64,000 nucleotides of DNA from Owenia fusiformis. Taxonomy: Eukaryota > Annelida > Polychaeta > Sabellida > Oweniidae. A program made the position numbers and the translations under genes. The notes beneath the pieces are model-generated. The model was given only the letters and a program-made list of their open reading frames with translations. It had not been told where the DNA came from and made no database searches. The stretch spans positions 36,118,436-36,182,435 of the forward strand of contig CAIIXF020000006.1 in the NCBI GenBank assembly GCA_903813345.2, in the 5' to 3' direction. Position 1 is the first letter of the stretch, and each line of letters starts with the position of its first letter. This document shows positions 34,251-47,308 of the stretch, piece by piece.

Positions 34251-37200
34251 TGGTAAATATTATGTAAATGTATCCTAAATAGTGTGTCCAATCACATTGC
34301 TGCCAGTTTTGAGATTTTGATGCACATAATATAGGTCAAGGAAGTGTAGGATATGCAGCTATTTTTAAAATGTTTTTGGCAAAGGAGAACAATTTTTACA
34401 AAATTTGGCTACACGATGCTTCAATCATGGCTTTGAATAGTTTTTCAGCTTCTAATAACTACGACAAGTGAGATTATAACGGCTATAATTAAAATTAAAA
34501 ACCAAATCCCAATGACCTGTATTTTAGTAAAATTAGGTAACCATGGCCTAGTTTTAACACATTTTCATATTTTACACATGATATATATTGTCTGTCATTA
34601 ATTTAACATCCTATCAACTAACATCATCCATATTAATAACTTTATGCTCTAAAACCTTGTGTATTCGGTGATATCATTATCAATAGATTAGATGCGAGTA
34701 GAAATAATCTTGATTTACGTCATTAAATATTAAAATTCTGTCAAAGTGATGTCATATTTGAAATGTGCATGTAAAAGAACCTCTAGAAATATGGTTTCAA
34801 AAATTGTCTATCAACTTTGAAAATTTAATTTTTTCTGAAAATGCGACTTCTTGTTTGGGTTGATTCCTCATAGACCCCATGTTACAAAATCACAAAAAGT
34901 GAATTATCTTATCTTGTATTGGACAGATAACATTTTCTTTCTCTGGGCATATTTAAATTTACATAACTATTAGATACATGTTTATGTTTATTTATTATTT
35001 GAAATACACACAAAATACAATATATGAACTGGGTGACACTTTAAAAAGTGTATATTCCCAATATTAGGCAATAATAATACATTTGTGTTGTCATACCTAT
35101 TAAATGCAGTGGGGGACCTGCCTATGTATTCATCTATTTGAATGAAAGTATTGGTTTGTCACATCGTAATAGACCAAATGAGACCAAACGTTTTGGCATA
35201 ATGTCAAAAGTGTTCTTGAATACAATTATACCAATGAGTGCAAATATACTTACAACGTAGTTTGAACATTATTTGGAACATAAGGGTTATATGAAAATTG
35301 AACCACGCAAATAGATGTAATTTAAGTTAAAGGGAACTTTCTACTATACCCGCCATGCTATCTGACCCGAACGAGCCACCTGGTGGTGAATCTGGTAACT
35401 ACCTACTCGCATCTGCGTTATTGCAAAAGTACACGTGTTAAAAAATCTAACACAGCGACAAAACCATAGACCATACGCTGTATGAGTTTCTCATTATTTT
35501 TTCAGCATCGGCGCCCGGCCGATAAGTATTTTATTCAAAATTGAATAAAAAAAAATTGGAGCAAATGTGACCACGGCATAAATGATGAATCTAACTTTGA
35601 AGTGTATATGCAGTTCGCAAAACCATAACAATTATATCGGTACCGGATGTGATATAAGCGTTGTATCAGTCATGCGCAAGTTCGAGCAATCTACAATTTA
35701 TTTGATTTCAGTCAATAGTAATCTCCCGTTATTAACAATAAAACAATAAATGATCCAAACAGTTATAAAAAGTACAAATAAAATGTTATAAATACGTCAA
35801 ATGTATGCACTTTTAGGAATAAAATATTGTATAATTAATAGACTTAATATTTATAAGAGGTAAAATCTGCATTGTCGGTTCGTACGAAAGAATGATGAAT
35901 CAAGATGTAAAATCTGAAATATTTTATTTGTAAACTGCTGGTTGATAATAAACTTGTTAAGAACAGGATATCTTCTTCTAATCTAACCTTATAAATAAAA
36001 AACAGGACAAATTGATAATTGTATTGTGTTACTGTATTGCATTGCATTGCATCGCATTGTATTATGTTGTATTGTATTGCATTTTACGGCTAACCATGAC
36101 GACTTATGTAATAATGATTGATGTTAAGTTGACCAATACAATTAATTATTTGATATCTGAGATCGTGACTTTTAAAGACAATAAATATAGTAGTAGTTGA
36201 GGAACATCTAAATTAAGAAATACAAGTATTTGACATGGTCTGTTGACAGAGCTTTTAAATTTTTTTTATGTCAACAAACACCTCAAATAGTTCAGGAAAT
36301 GGCCCGTAGATAATATGGAACAATTTTTCGATTCGGGGTTTTGCACATCTTTTCCCAAATCATATGAGGCTGAATATCTACAATTAGTTTTGATATCGTT
36401 GTCCCTGTGATCGTCTTAGTAAGTTTGTGATTATGGTTCCTTGATGATGGGGTATTATACATTGTTCCTTTTTATGTTAGATCTTATTTTGGGATACTTG
36501 AAGTTTACTTTTCTTACGACTGCTTGAACTCGTCATTGCTTCATTTTCTTGCCCTGTTTTAACATATGTTGGTATTTCACTGTTTGCACTCATTATACAT
36601 ATTAACGTAAAACAAAAAATGTTACTAACCTTAACATCGAATACCTTCTTACAATGATGAACGCCTTTCCTGTTTACCTTTCATCTAGCAAAAATGCCCC
36701 CAACATATGTTAGATCCCTTATTTTGAAAAAGTGCATATTTCTAACCCTTTACTGTCAGTGAATTCTACCTGCTATGGGGACTTTTCCTGATAAAAATGA
36801 GAGTATATGAGTAATTTATTTATCTTTTGACAATTTTAATTCTTTTACCTACTATTATAATCGTTTTATATAATTATATATTTAACTCTACAATTCTAAA
36901 ACTGAGTGTAACCAATAGTGTGTACACCTACTTCATGATTTTGTTAAACTCTAAACTGAATGTACCCATTTGCATATAAAGAAACATTACTGTTTCGTTT
37001 AAAAAAAGAAATATCAACAAAATAATTTGCTGTTGATTTATTAAAATTTGAAAAAAGGATGAATGAAGTATTCTTAAATGAGAACTGATAGAAATTCTCA
37101 ATTTGCATGTAGGAAACAATAAACGATTTAAAACAATTGGATTCTATAATTGTTACTTACTAATTAATGTGTCGAGAAAATATCAATCACTCAAGTTGTT

Positions 37201-37310
37201 TTCTTCAGTGAACGGAATGACATTCTATCAATAAGTTAATTTCCCCTTGAAGAAAATGTTCATCGTTATTGCATGAAGAGAGGGCCGTAATCAATCAAGG
37301 AATAAATTAC
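34251..37310. other. Gene-free stretch
   Basis: No recognisable gene. A degenerate ATTGT/ATTGC pentamer tract lies at about 36020-36085, similar to the 3' tail of the LINE at 2979 and possibly a remnant of such a tail. Confidence 0.45.
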
Positions 37311-37314
37311 AATC

Positions 37315-37408
37315 ACATATATGGAGTAAACAATACACACAAATATGGAGTAAACAATACACACATATATGGAGTAAACAATAAACACATATATGGAGTA
37401 AACAACAA
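37315..37408. repeat. 24 bp tandem repeat, four units
   Basis: ATGGAGTAAACAATACACAC recurs at 37321, 37345, 37369 and 37393, exactly 24 bp apart. Confidence 0.9.
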
Positions 37409-38443
37409 ATTGCAAAAGCATCACTTCACAAGAGATGAAACATGAACATGGTAACATGTAACATATAATACCAACAAAAAGATATAAAAATTTAACAATT
37501 GTTACAGACACAGATTGTTAGAAATAGAGAAATGGCAATATGCCATCACCTCCAAAAACATCCAAATGTGTAACAATTGTTACAGACACAGATTGCCAAC
37601 ACAAACACAGAATACCAGTCACGAGAAATAACAATTGTTACACACATAAACCGAAAAACACAACACTTAGTGCCAATCACAAAAAATAGCAAAGGCAATA
37701 TGTCACCAACTTATGGTGTTGAAAAATATTATGGGAGAAATACAGCGAAATGGAAAATGATTAAATAGATGGGTAACCTTGGTCTGACATAGTCATAATA
37801 ACCTGGCATGTCAATAAGCAAATAGCATTAGTTTTTTCTCTATATAAATTCATCATGCTTTACTCCAGTGAGTAATTTGTAATCTATGTCTCCAACGATT
37901 GGTATAAATCACTATGTATTAACTTAATGACTTCGACAGAATGTACATTTTATCATATTTGTGCAATGAATTGTAAACGGGAGCACGGAAAAAACATTGA
38001 GAAAAGATTACAAACTATCAAATGACAAGCAAGAAATCATACTTTCCCGCCACCTTGGATATGTTGTAAGGGTTACAGAAACAAGTCACCATAACAGTAG
38101 CCCTATTATGTTTTCTCTGTTAGATTCTTTGTAACCATTATATTAATGAATTGATAGTATAGTACAATGTGAAATGAAGCAATAACTCAACTGTCAAATC
38201 ACAAGAACCACTACTGTTGAAACTCATGAACGACCCAATATTTTACATCATATTATTCAAGATGTAGATGTTTTTACTTCATTGCTCATAATTACCTATC
38301 TAGATTCTTAAATAAGCTCAAATGACAACAATTGAAAATCAAAAACCCAAACGCTTATTAATCATCCAAGTAAACATGTCAAAAAGACATATTGATGAAT
38401 TTCCTTAACAGTCCCTCACTTAGAAATAGGAAACCAATATTAA
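37409..38443. other. Gene-free stretch
   Basis: No gene recognised. AACAATTGTTACAGACACAG occurs twice (about 37494 and 37572) and AACAATTGTTACACACA once more near 37630, a short dispersed repeat. Confidence 0.5.
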
Positions 38444-38448
38444 ATAGG

Positions 38449-39939
38449 CACGCCTAACCATCGCGTAAGCAGGCGTCACCGTACAGCGTCAAAAAATACA
38501 GTAGTACAGTTTTCTGTACGGTGACGAAAATTAACTGAGTTGAAGCAAAAACTATAATGGGGTTTTTAAAAAGATTAATTAGATGAAAATAAATACGATT
38601 TCGGGTGTAATAAAAACAGCATTCTCTTAGGAATGGTTGTAACTTCCTAATTATGATAAAAGTTTTTCGAGCACTGCTCGGATTTTTTCTGACTGGATCG
38701 GCCCACATAATCGACTCGAGAGAAAAATGTTGTTTTTTTCACTTTTCGTTTGGTTATTATTTTCCCTGTCGTCTGAGAGTATGGATTATTTTTATGAGAA
38801 TATGTATTTGTTATCTACACATTTTAGAACAGATGAATATTCGGCAAAAAATCATTCAGTGTATTTATTCAAAAAAGATCAGAACTATACGGTGACGCAT
38901 CAACTGTACGGTGACGCTTCCTTAGATTTTATGAAGTGCTCTAAGCTTACTGTTCGAACAAGAGGTAAAGAAGCGTCATATCTACATGTATATTATCACT
39001 GGTAAGTATCAAGCGAAGGTTACAGCCGTCACCTTCGCATTTAAGATGGCGAACAGGAAGTATTAATTTCGATATTTTTAGTTTTCATGGAATTAACTAT
39101 TTGAAAGTTGACGTAATGATTTGGTATCATTTGAACTAAACCAGACTTTTCTCATATGACTAAAAATTTAAGATAGCCTACACAGCCATCTTTACCCCAT
39201 GCAAGATATTGCATCTTTCATCCTAAAAAGTCACACGTGCAAGATGAGATTTACTTGTGACATCCCTTGTTTTAAAACATCAATAACATAGCAACAAGAG
39301 AGTTTTTGGTTTCATGATCTTTACCGTATCATACATTTTCAGTTACCTTCCATTAAGCTGTGGAAGATATCGTTGAACTGTAGCGCCCATGCGCTATATA
39401 TGAACAAATGATCATACTCCAGAGTTTCCATTTCATACAATCTCAGTCTCATTTAGTTCATCAAAGCATAGCGTCACCGTACAGCTGGTGCGTCACCGTA
39501 CAAATTTGATCTTTTTTAAATATACATAATGCATAGTTGTTTGCTGAATCTTCGCCCGTTCTAAAATGTGTAGTCAACAAATACATATTCTCATAAAAAT
39601 AATCCATACTCTCAGACGGCAGGGAAAATAATAACCAAACGAAATGTGAAAAAACAACCTTTTTTCACTTGGGTCGATTATGTGGGCCGATTCACTCAGA
39701 AAAAATCCGAACAGTGCTCGTAAAACGTTTATCATAATCAGTAAGTTAAAACCATTTCTAAGAGAATGCTGTTTTTATTTCACATGAAATCGTATTAGTT
39801 TTCATCAAATTAATTTTTTTTAAACCCTTGTCATAGTTTTTGCTTCAAAGCAGTTAATTTGCGTTACCGTACAGAAAACTGTACTCCGCTATTTTTTGAC
39901 GCTGTACGGTGACGCCTGCTTACGCGATGGTAAGGCGTG
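38449..39939. mobile_element. CACGCC-ended element, long form, 5 bp target duplication
   Basis: Termini CACGCCTAACCATCGCG and CGCGATGGTAAGGCGTG, with the 5 bp duplication ATAGG at 38444-38448 and 39940-39944. Inverted arms of about 450 bp match the short copy at 13806-14485. The middle (about 38935-39470) is unique. GCGTCACCGTACAG or its complement occurs repeatedly: in both outer ends and as pairs at about 38890-38915 and 39471-39500. The two open frames in the arms are mirror images with no known domain, so I do not call them genes. Confidence 0.92.
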
Positions 39940-39944
39940 ATAGG

Positions 39945-40508
39945 GCTAGCTTTTTGAAATGTTCTGATCAACGAAAAAATCAAAATACTCACCCGTCATT
40001 TCTTAGTCACCCAATTTCCAGTGGTCATCTACAATGAATAAATGATACAAAAAACGTTACCTTTAAAGTAAAGGTGAAATGAGAAATCTATTCAGTATTC
40101 TAACCACATATTTATATCATTATAACACTAACGATCCACTTATCCGAGACATCTTACTGTCCATTATTTTAAACGATTTATTTTTATTTAATAAGAAAAA
40201 CACGTTCCTTGGACTTGATAGTAGAATGTCAATTCAATGTTCTGGAATCTTGCTGATTAAAAGTTTCATGACTGTACTTACTGGATAAAGTAAAGCAAAA
40301 ATAAAACTGAACAGTAATGAGACTGATGATGTTTATAGGCTAGGGGACAATGTCAATTGCTTTTCGTGATATGTTATTGCATTTATTCTAATGACAATTT
40401 AGTCCGACTCCTGACTAGTAATGTAGATTTTTAAATTGTTATGTAAATAGATTGTCAAACGCTGATCAGGTTTTATCCTTGACACAAGATATCTTGCATA
40501 CAGTAAAG
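39945..40508. other. Intergenic sequence
   Basis: No gene recognised. Confidence 0.5.
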
Positions 40509-40915
40509 TACGTCTAGCCTCATATTTAGAAAAGGTCCCTTGTTTCTATAAGTAGGATGACAAAAGATTTCTTGCACATAGTAATTCTAGCCTCATGTTT
40601 TGGAAAGATCCCGTGTTTCTTTATGAACGATGACAGAAGATTTCTTTCACATAATACTTCTAGCCTAATATTTAGAAAAGGTCCCTTGTTTATATAAGTA
40701 GGATGACAGAAGATTTCTTGCACACAATACTTCTAGTCTCTTGTTTAGAAAGGTCACTAGTTTCTATAAGTAGGATGACAGAAGATTTCTTGCACACAAT
40801 ACTTCTAATCTCTTGTTTAGAAAGGTCACTTAGGATGATATAAGATTTCTTACACACAATACTTCTAGCCTCATATTTTGAAAAAGTTCCGTGTTTCTAT
40901 AAATAAGGTGGAGCA
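40509..40915. repeat. About 73 bp tandem repeat, five to six diverged units
   Basis: Pattern CTTCTAGCCTCATATTTAGA, then AAGGTCCCTTGTTTCTATAA, then GTAGGATGACAGAAGATTTC. One unit is internally shortened near 40830. Confidence 0.85.
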
Positions 40916-41064
40916 AATTATGCTTGTCGAACGTAAGACGGTATCTTTTATCACAGATCTACATAATATTACACATTTGATCAAATCAATAAAATGTGTG
41001 CATGTTATGCAGGCATTTTAATAATTGTTACTTATTTACTTATATTGAAGATAAATCTAAATTA

Positions 41065-41545
41065 TGAGTAAGAGGTAGTCCAACATAATGTGTAAAAAGG
41101 TAGTTCAACACCATTTGTAAAAGGTAGTCCAACATTATTAGTAAGAGGTAGTCCAACAGTGTAAAAAGTAGTCCAACGTTATGTGTAAACGATCGTCTAA
41201 CCCAACATTATGTGTAAAAGGTAGTTCAACACTATTTGTAAAATGTAGTTCCACATTATTTATAAAAGCTAGTCCAACATCATGTGTAAAAGGAAGTCCA
41301 ACGGTGTGTGTAAAAATTAATTCCACATTATATATGTAATAAGTAGTCCAACAGTATTCGTAAAAGGTAGTCCAACATTTTGTGTAAAGGGTAGTCTAAC
41401 ATTATGGGTAAAGTGCAGTCCAACATTATGGGTAAAGAGCAGTCCAACATTATGGGTAAAGAGCAGTCCAACATTATGGGTAAAGAGCAGTCCAACATTA
41501 TGTGTAAAATGTTTTAAAACAGTATATGTACAAGGTAGAATCGAC
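41065..41545. repeat. 22-24 bp minisatellite, about 20 units
   Basis: Unit of the type GTAGTCCAACATTATGTGTA with a variable spacer. Three neighbouring units at about 41400-41480 are almost identical (GGGTAAAGAGCAGTCCAACA), so that part expanded most recently. Confidence 0.9.
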
Positions 41546-42330
41546 AAGGGCTTGGATATATGTTATCAACACCCAAAATTATACAGAAAGCCAGAACATA
41601 AAATTTCATATTCAAAATTTTCAGTGCCATCAACGAACTAGTTCCGTAATGTATAAACCATGAGTACTGGTTACTAGGTGAAATAATGGTCGAGGGCCGT
41701 AGGCCCGGGTCACTGTAAGAATGGTTTATATTACTTCAAACCCACACTGAATTTTATCAAAGGTAAATGGTTCATGATCTATTTAAGCTTACATTGTACT
41801 ATTCAACTGTAAAATTCGTCCTTTGTGCCAAACTTGTTTTTGAAAAGTTTGTCGAGTGCTATATTATGTTATGTAAATTCTTTAAAATAAACTGTAGTCT
41901 ATTCTACCTAAGTGGGGGTTAAGAAAGCCTGAACCCAGTCCTTTCCAAAACTAATTATTAGTTTATCAGTTTACTTCGTCAGGATTATAGTACAGAATAT
42001 AATATCGGCATGATCAGAGCGAATTCTCAGGAATCGAAAGATGTTATTGACATTGATCTTGCTCTCAACAATAATTACCTTTACAGTTAATATTTATAGG
42101 TGAATATAAATCCAAAATCATCTTGATACAGGCTAATTACGTCAATAAATCACTGCAAAATCATAATAAAAATAGAATTAGACACATCAAATGTAATTAA
42201 TTGTGTTGAACAAAAGATACATTTCAACGTCAAAGAATGCCATCTTTCTACCAGCATTATTGTTAAAATGTTCTAAAAAAAATTTGATTATATTTCTTTG
42301 GATTGATTCGGTTCACATGTCTTAGAATTG
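41546..42330. other. Intergenic sequence
   Basis: No gene. A small inverted structure at about 41650-41735 has ATAAACCAT paired with ATGGTTTAT, and a GGGCCGTAGGCCC hairpin inside. Confidence 0.5.
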
Positions 42331-42332
42331 TA

Positions 42333-43318
42333 CAGGGTGTCCAAAAAACAGGACTGTAAGAAAGTTGAATAACTTGGTCAATTTTGCATATTTTGCCTTG
42401 AAATTTCAGAATTATTCAGTTCATTCAATGTAAATTTTGTTGTGAAAGTTTGATAATAATCTACCAATTGAGTCAAAAGCTACAGCTCCTTACAAAACAT
42501 GCCCCAAATGTGCAAATCTCATCTCTATGCATAATTCAATCCGGCGAACAAAGCTGTTGATGATCCTCCTACACACATGTCTTTCTGAATGGACAAGTTT
42601 GTTCCAAGAACAATTGCTACTGGCGCATCATCCTGATGAAGTGTTACAGCATCCATTGCGTTCTGAACAATGCACTCCCTGGGTGGCAATGAGGAAACAT
42701 GGAATCATCAGTCCCTTTTGGTTCGAAGGTGACTGGGGACTTGCTATCACCATGAACAAGGATCAGTAAGTTCTCACCAAGTTTTGGAGGTCACTAAGCA
42801 CCAGAAGGGACATCTAAGGATATAATTAAGCAGTGGTTTCAACAAGCCAATACCACCCCAACACTGCAAATGATATGCTGAAATGGTTTAGGCAATTCTT
42901 TGGTGGTCAGCTCATCAGTTGCAGAACGCAAACCATATGGGCAGCTCATTCGCCTGATCTAAATCCCCCAAATTTTCATCTTTGAGGATTTCTAAAAGCC
43001 AATGTGCTGACAGGCCCCTAACAATCTTAGGAGGGCAATAACTACCCCAATATTTACCATCCACATTAATGTGTATAGGTAAGGGTCATTAACAACTTTG
43101 TTCGCAGGATTCGTTTGTGCATAGAGAGGAGAAGTGCCCACTTTGAGCATGTTTTTTAAAGGACTGTAGTTTTTGACACAATAAACAGATTATCATCAAA
43201 CTTTCAGAACAAAATTCACATTGAATGAACTAAATAATTCTTAAATTTCAAGGCAAAATATGCAAAATTGACCAAGTAATTCAACTTTCTTACGGTCCTG
43301 TTTTTTTTGGACACCCTG
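42333..43318. mobile_element. Degenerate mariner-like transposon with transposase remnant
   Basis: TIRs CAGGGTGTCCAAAAAACAGG and complement, extended over about 120 bp, with TA duplications at 42331-42332 and 43319-43320. The interior keeps the DDE part of a transposase on the plus strand, so this is the reverse situation to the element at 1772, which kept only the DNA-binding part. Confidence 0.92.
42527..43165 (+). pseudogene. Mariner-like transposase, catalytic part, broken
   Basis: Homology is spread over several frames with stops. KHGIISPFWFEGDWGLAITM corresponds to the block before the catalytic core. It is followed by FWRSLSTRRDI, then ANDMLKWFRQFFGGQLISCR and AAHSPDLNPPNFHL, where the SPDLNP box holds a catalytic Asp of mariner-like transposases, then GFLKANVLTGP. 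A C-terminal VINNFVRRIRLCIERRSAHF resembles the end of the remnant at 2119-2481. At least two frameshifts and several stops make it inactive. Domain calls are from motif memory. Confidence 0.75.
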
Positions 43319-43320
43319 TA

Positions 43321-44670
43321 CTTGAAAATTGTGTTGCTCGTATCAATACCGCAATGGCAGTTTGGAACAGTGGCGGATCTGAAAGCTAACAAGGTGGCAC
43401 ATTTCAAGTCAGAAAAAATAATTCGTAAAATCTTGGGCCCCTTTAACTAAAAATAATTTCGGAAATATAGGTCTCATTGTGATAATTTGGCCTAAAATTA
43501 AAAAATAAGGCCCAAAATGGCCAAGTAATGCCAAAAATGGACCACTAGTTGGGGCCCTAAAGAATTGCGAATATTGGAATAAAAACAATACCGATCATAC
43601 TGACACTATGAAACATGTAAAAAAGTATATTGTACCACAAATTATAATTATATGTTGCCACTGAAACTACTAGATATAGTATGCTGCCCACTTGTTCTGA
43701 ATTTAAACGGCTTTTAATACCATTTTGCCATTGTAATTGTTTTTTTCATTTTGTTATGAATATATGTTGCAACCATGAACATTTTGACCACTTGTAATGA
43801 AAGGTAATAAATAGGTATTATTGGTATAAATGCTATCACTTACCTATCATCGCAACTTTTTCCCTACTGTTCCATTTTTCCAACTTCAACTTGCAGGACT
43901 TATAAGGAATTGTTTTTACTGAAAGAAGACTATTCGTTTTCCTCTCCAGTCTTAGTATACTGAATACTTTAAACGTCATGCATGCAATAACCAAAAGTTC
44001 TTCCTATACTTTCGTACTGTGATGAATATACGGCACTATATTAAAATGAGTTTGACTTTATTGAATTGAACTTGATGGTGAAATTAATGCTGGTAAAATT
44101 GATACTCTAAATTGACGAATTGCAGTGGGTTCCGGAAATGATTCAAGATATTTTGCATGACAATTTTGTCCATGATTTAAGACGAGAGATAATATAAAAC
44201 GTTAAAATGTTGTCTAGTATACGATTTGTTTTTTCAATGTTAGAGTAATTTATTCAACTGCATTCGCACATACTCCACAAATGTCCAAACTGAAAATGCT
44301 GGATGAATGGCGGATAGAACTACAATGAAAAATTATTCTAAAATTCTTAATTACTGCATGACGGGCTACAGGTTACTCATTTCTCGGACTACATTGCCCC
44401 TTTATGTTTGGCAATTTTAACAAATTCATACACGCAGTTTCTTATCTTATGGAGGAGATGTACTCGAACTCTATATATTATGTCAGCTACTCAGACACTA
44501 TTAGAATCAACGCTGTCTGACAGATAGATATTTCTGCCTCAAAGTCCAATTTAAATTGCCTATTACGGTAATAGTTTGGAGAGATAGGACTGGCAACATT
44601 TTTTGATTGATCGAAACCCGTTTATAGTAAATAAATGAGGAATATCGTGGGGATACTCATGGTCAAAAAC
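43321..44670. other. Gene-free stretch
   Basis: No gene recognised. Confidence 0.5.
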
Positions 44671-44905
44671 AATTACATTATCTTATGATGAACGCTATAC
44701 TTATCTAGTGCATTAATATGTGAGGTCGTAACCATTGTCTAGTGATGAACACTAGTGCATGTTTATTAATATGTGAGGTCGAAATTATCATTTAGTGATG
44801 AACAATGGTGCGTGTTTATTAATATCTGAGGTCGTAACCATTATCTAGTGATGACCACTAGTGCATGTTTATCAATATCCGAGGTCGTAATTATTGTCTA
44901 TTCAC
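44671..44905. repeat. 53 bp satellite, first block
   Basis: Units of the type GAGGTCGTAACCATTGTCTA, then GTGATGAACACTAGTGCATG, then TTTATTAATATGT. The array resumes at 45287. The 380 bp gap between looks like an insertion. Confidence 0.88.
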
Positions 44906-45127
44906 ACATAGCTAGGCAAGATGTGTCCGATGATTCCAGCCAATCCGAACAGAGTATTAACATGATGAACAGTGTGTGAAATATCAATAACGCATTTGTT
45001 GTGTACAGTACAGATTGAAATGGAGTTTTCCAATACTTGCCCCTTGCAAAAGTTTCATTTTGAAAATATGTTTTCTAGTGATTTTGTATCTTCTAGGTGA
45101 TTTTATAGAAAATGTATGAAGAGAATT

Positions 45128-45275
45128 TATGCCTAAGACTCAATGCATTGTGGCTGCTTCATTCCACTCAGATGTTGTTTCCTTAACGTTGAATTCCCCT
45201 GCGGGGTCATGCAAAGATTTGGAAACAACATCTTTATGGAATGGTCCAGCACACAATGCACTGGGTCCAAGACTT
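45128..45275. mobile_element. Small inverted-repeat element inside the 53 bp satellite
   Basis: TAAGACTCAATGCATTGTG at the left pairs with CACAATGCACTGGGTCCAAG and CTTA at the right. ATGTTGTTTCC pairs with GGAAACAACAT and CATTCCA with TGGAATG inside. About 150 bp, hairpin-forming and non-coding. Confidence 0.65.
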
Positions 45276-45286
45276 AAATCCTTGAG

Positions 45287-45694
45287 TAAGGTACACGAGT
45301 GCATGTTTATTAGTATATGAGGTCGTAATTATTATCTGTGATGAACATAAGTACATTTTTATTAATATCCGAGGTCGTAATTATTTTCTAGTGATGAAAA
45401 CTAGTGCATGTTTATGAAAATCTGAGGTTGCAATTATTATCTAGTGATGAACACTGGGGCATGTCTATTAATATTTGAGGTCGTAATTATTATCTAGTGA
45501 TGAACATAAGTGCATGTTTATTAATATCCGAGGTCGTAATTGTTATCTAGTGATGAAAACTAGTGCATGTTTATGAAAATCTGAGATTGCAATTATTATC
45601 TAGGGATGAACATTGGGGCATGTCTATTAATATGTGAGGTCGTAATTATTATCTAGTGATGAACATAAGTGCATGTTTATCAATATATGAGGCC
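45287..45694. repeat. 53 bp satellite, second block
   Basis: Seven to eight units of the array begun at 44671. Two larger sub-blocks (CATGTTTATGAAAATCTGAG, then GGGGCATGTCTATTAATATT) are repeated about 159 bp apart, showing three-unit duplications. Confidence 0.88.
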
Positions 45695-47308
45695 GTGCTT
45701 TGTGTTTCAGATTTCTCTGCTAAGTATAACACACCTAGTTTGACTTTAAAAAATGATTTCTGAGTCATATTATTCAAATATCAATTACTGAACTGCACCT
45801 TAAAAATGACTAAACATTGTACATACATCCAGTGCCCTCTATATATAAATTACTTCGCGATTTAATGATGTTCATAATATGAGTTCATTATATTTGTTTA
45901 TATTGTTCACTTGTCGCTATATTGTGAATGCACAGACAAATGCAGAACGTATAAAATCACATGGTTGACTAAACAATTTCCTCTGGTACATAACGCTACA
46001 CTCCTCATCTCTACGTGGATTGTGTTTGGCCCAACCTTTATATCTATAACACAATGCAGTACTCATATAGTGAAAATATAATGAATAACCGCATTTCTAG
46101 TAACATTTTTTCTTTCATAAATGACATATACATGTCAGACCTGAGTATTATCTAACTTTCACATTTTTATATCATATTATAACATATAAATTTTGAAGAA
46201 TTATTATTGCATGTAAACTTTACACTGATTGTACAAAGCAAAATACTTTTAAAAGTTTAAAAGGTCTTGTCTCATTCACATTCCCTTTTATTTGTACCAA
46301 TATACGAAAAAATGCATTTATAGTTTGACTTAAACATTAGAAAATGCTTTAATAATTTAGGATTGTAGAAAGACTAACTCACTCGGAATGCTCGGAATCA
46401 ACCCATGGAAAATTAAACTCTGTCCTAAAAATAACAAAATTGTTAACATGATTAATTTAAGTTGTTTTACAATAATTTATATTTAGAAATAGCAGTAATT
46501 CAACTATACTTTTTAAATGTAGGAATAAAGACTTCAAAATTGTCCTTTTAATGTCCTTATATTTACTTAAATGAATAAACGCCAGGAACTCTCGCGATTA
46601 CTGCGACAGCGCATGAGCTTAGCATGTTCGGGACAATTCCACAGATAAATGCTGTAATGTAATCCAATGTGAAAATATTGAAATCTTTGGATTGATTATG
46701 AAAAAACGAAGATTTTCGGTACATAACCCCATATACCACAGGATAGCTCCATATGTCCCCTTTCAAATCAAAACAAAAATTGCATAGAACACCCATTGAG
46801 AAAAAAGATATGACTGCTTTTTCCGCCATCTATCCGAATTTTAAACAATTTTCAATAGATTTCAAACTCAAGACCACCGTCACAAAAAGTCAAAATATTT
46901 GAAGTGAACCGAATCATTTCGCCATACTTTTTGTAAAATTATATACACACGAGATAAACAAAAAAAATATAAAATCTGTACATTTTCACTGGTGATTGCA
47001 CTGATAAATATTGATTTCAATCAACCATCATCCCGATTTTAAATTTAGATTGTTTACCTTTTCACTAGCGCCATCTGTGGAGTTATCCCTTCACTGCTCT
47101 AGACCGCTCCTCAAATAGAGATCATTTTACTATAAAATCTACTCACAAATAAGTGTCAGCAATGAACTCATAGGAGGTGACATCCGGAATGGCAGCCAGA
47201 GTTGCTCGCTCATGTTTTTGACTACAGAACACATTGGCAACATCACTTGTAACCTTCGTCTCATTTTCTACATACTATAACACAAAACATATGTACACTG
47301 CACACAAT
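45695..47308. other. Gene-free stretch downstream of the VWC gene
   Basis: No recognisable exon. I looked here on the minus strand for a continuation of the VWC gene (a C-type lectin-like exon) and did not find one. An 88-residue minus-strand frame at 46563-46829 starts in a good context (ATGGCGG) but has no recognisable domain. Confidence 0.4.

Noticed and set aside
36020-36085. Functional role for the ATTGT/ATTGC microsatellite
   Set aside because: Simple degenerate pentamer tract, perhaps an old LINE tail; nothing else supports a function.
38454-39005. Overlapping ORFs on both strands with hydrophobic stretches
   Set aside because: They lie in the inverted arms of the CACGCC element, appear mirror-imaged, recur in the short copy at 13846-14376 with shifts, and match no domain I know.
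41065-41545. CRISPR-like regular array
   Set aside because: Units are adjacent and the whole 22-24 bp unit repeats, so there are no unique spacers; the eukaryotic context also argues against CRISPR.
46563-46829. 88-residue minus-strand ORF with a good ATG context
   Set aside because: No domain recognised and no supporting exon structure. Kept only as a remark in the gene-free entry.
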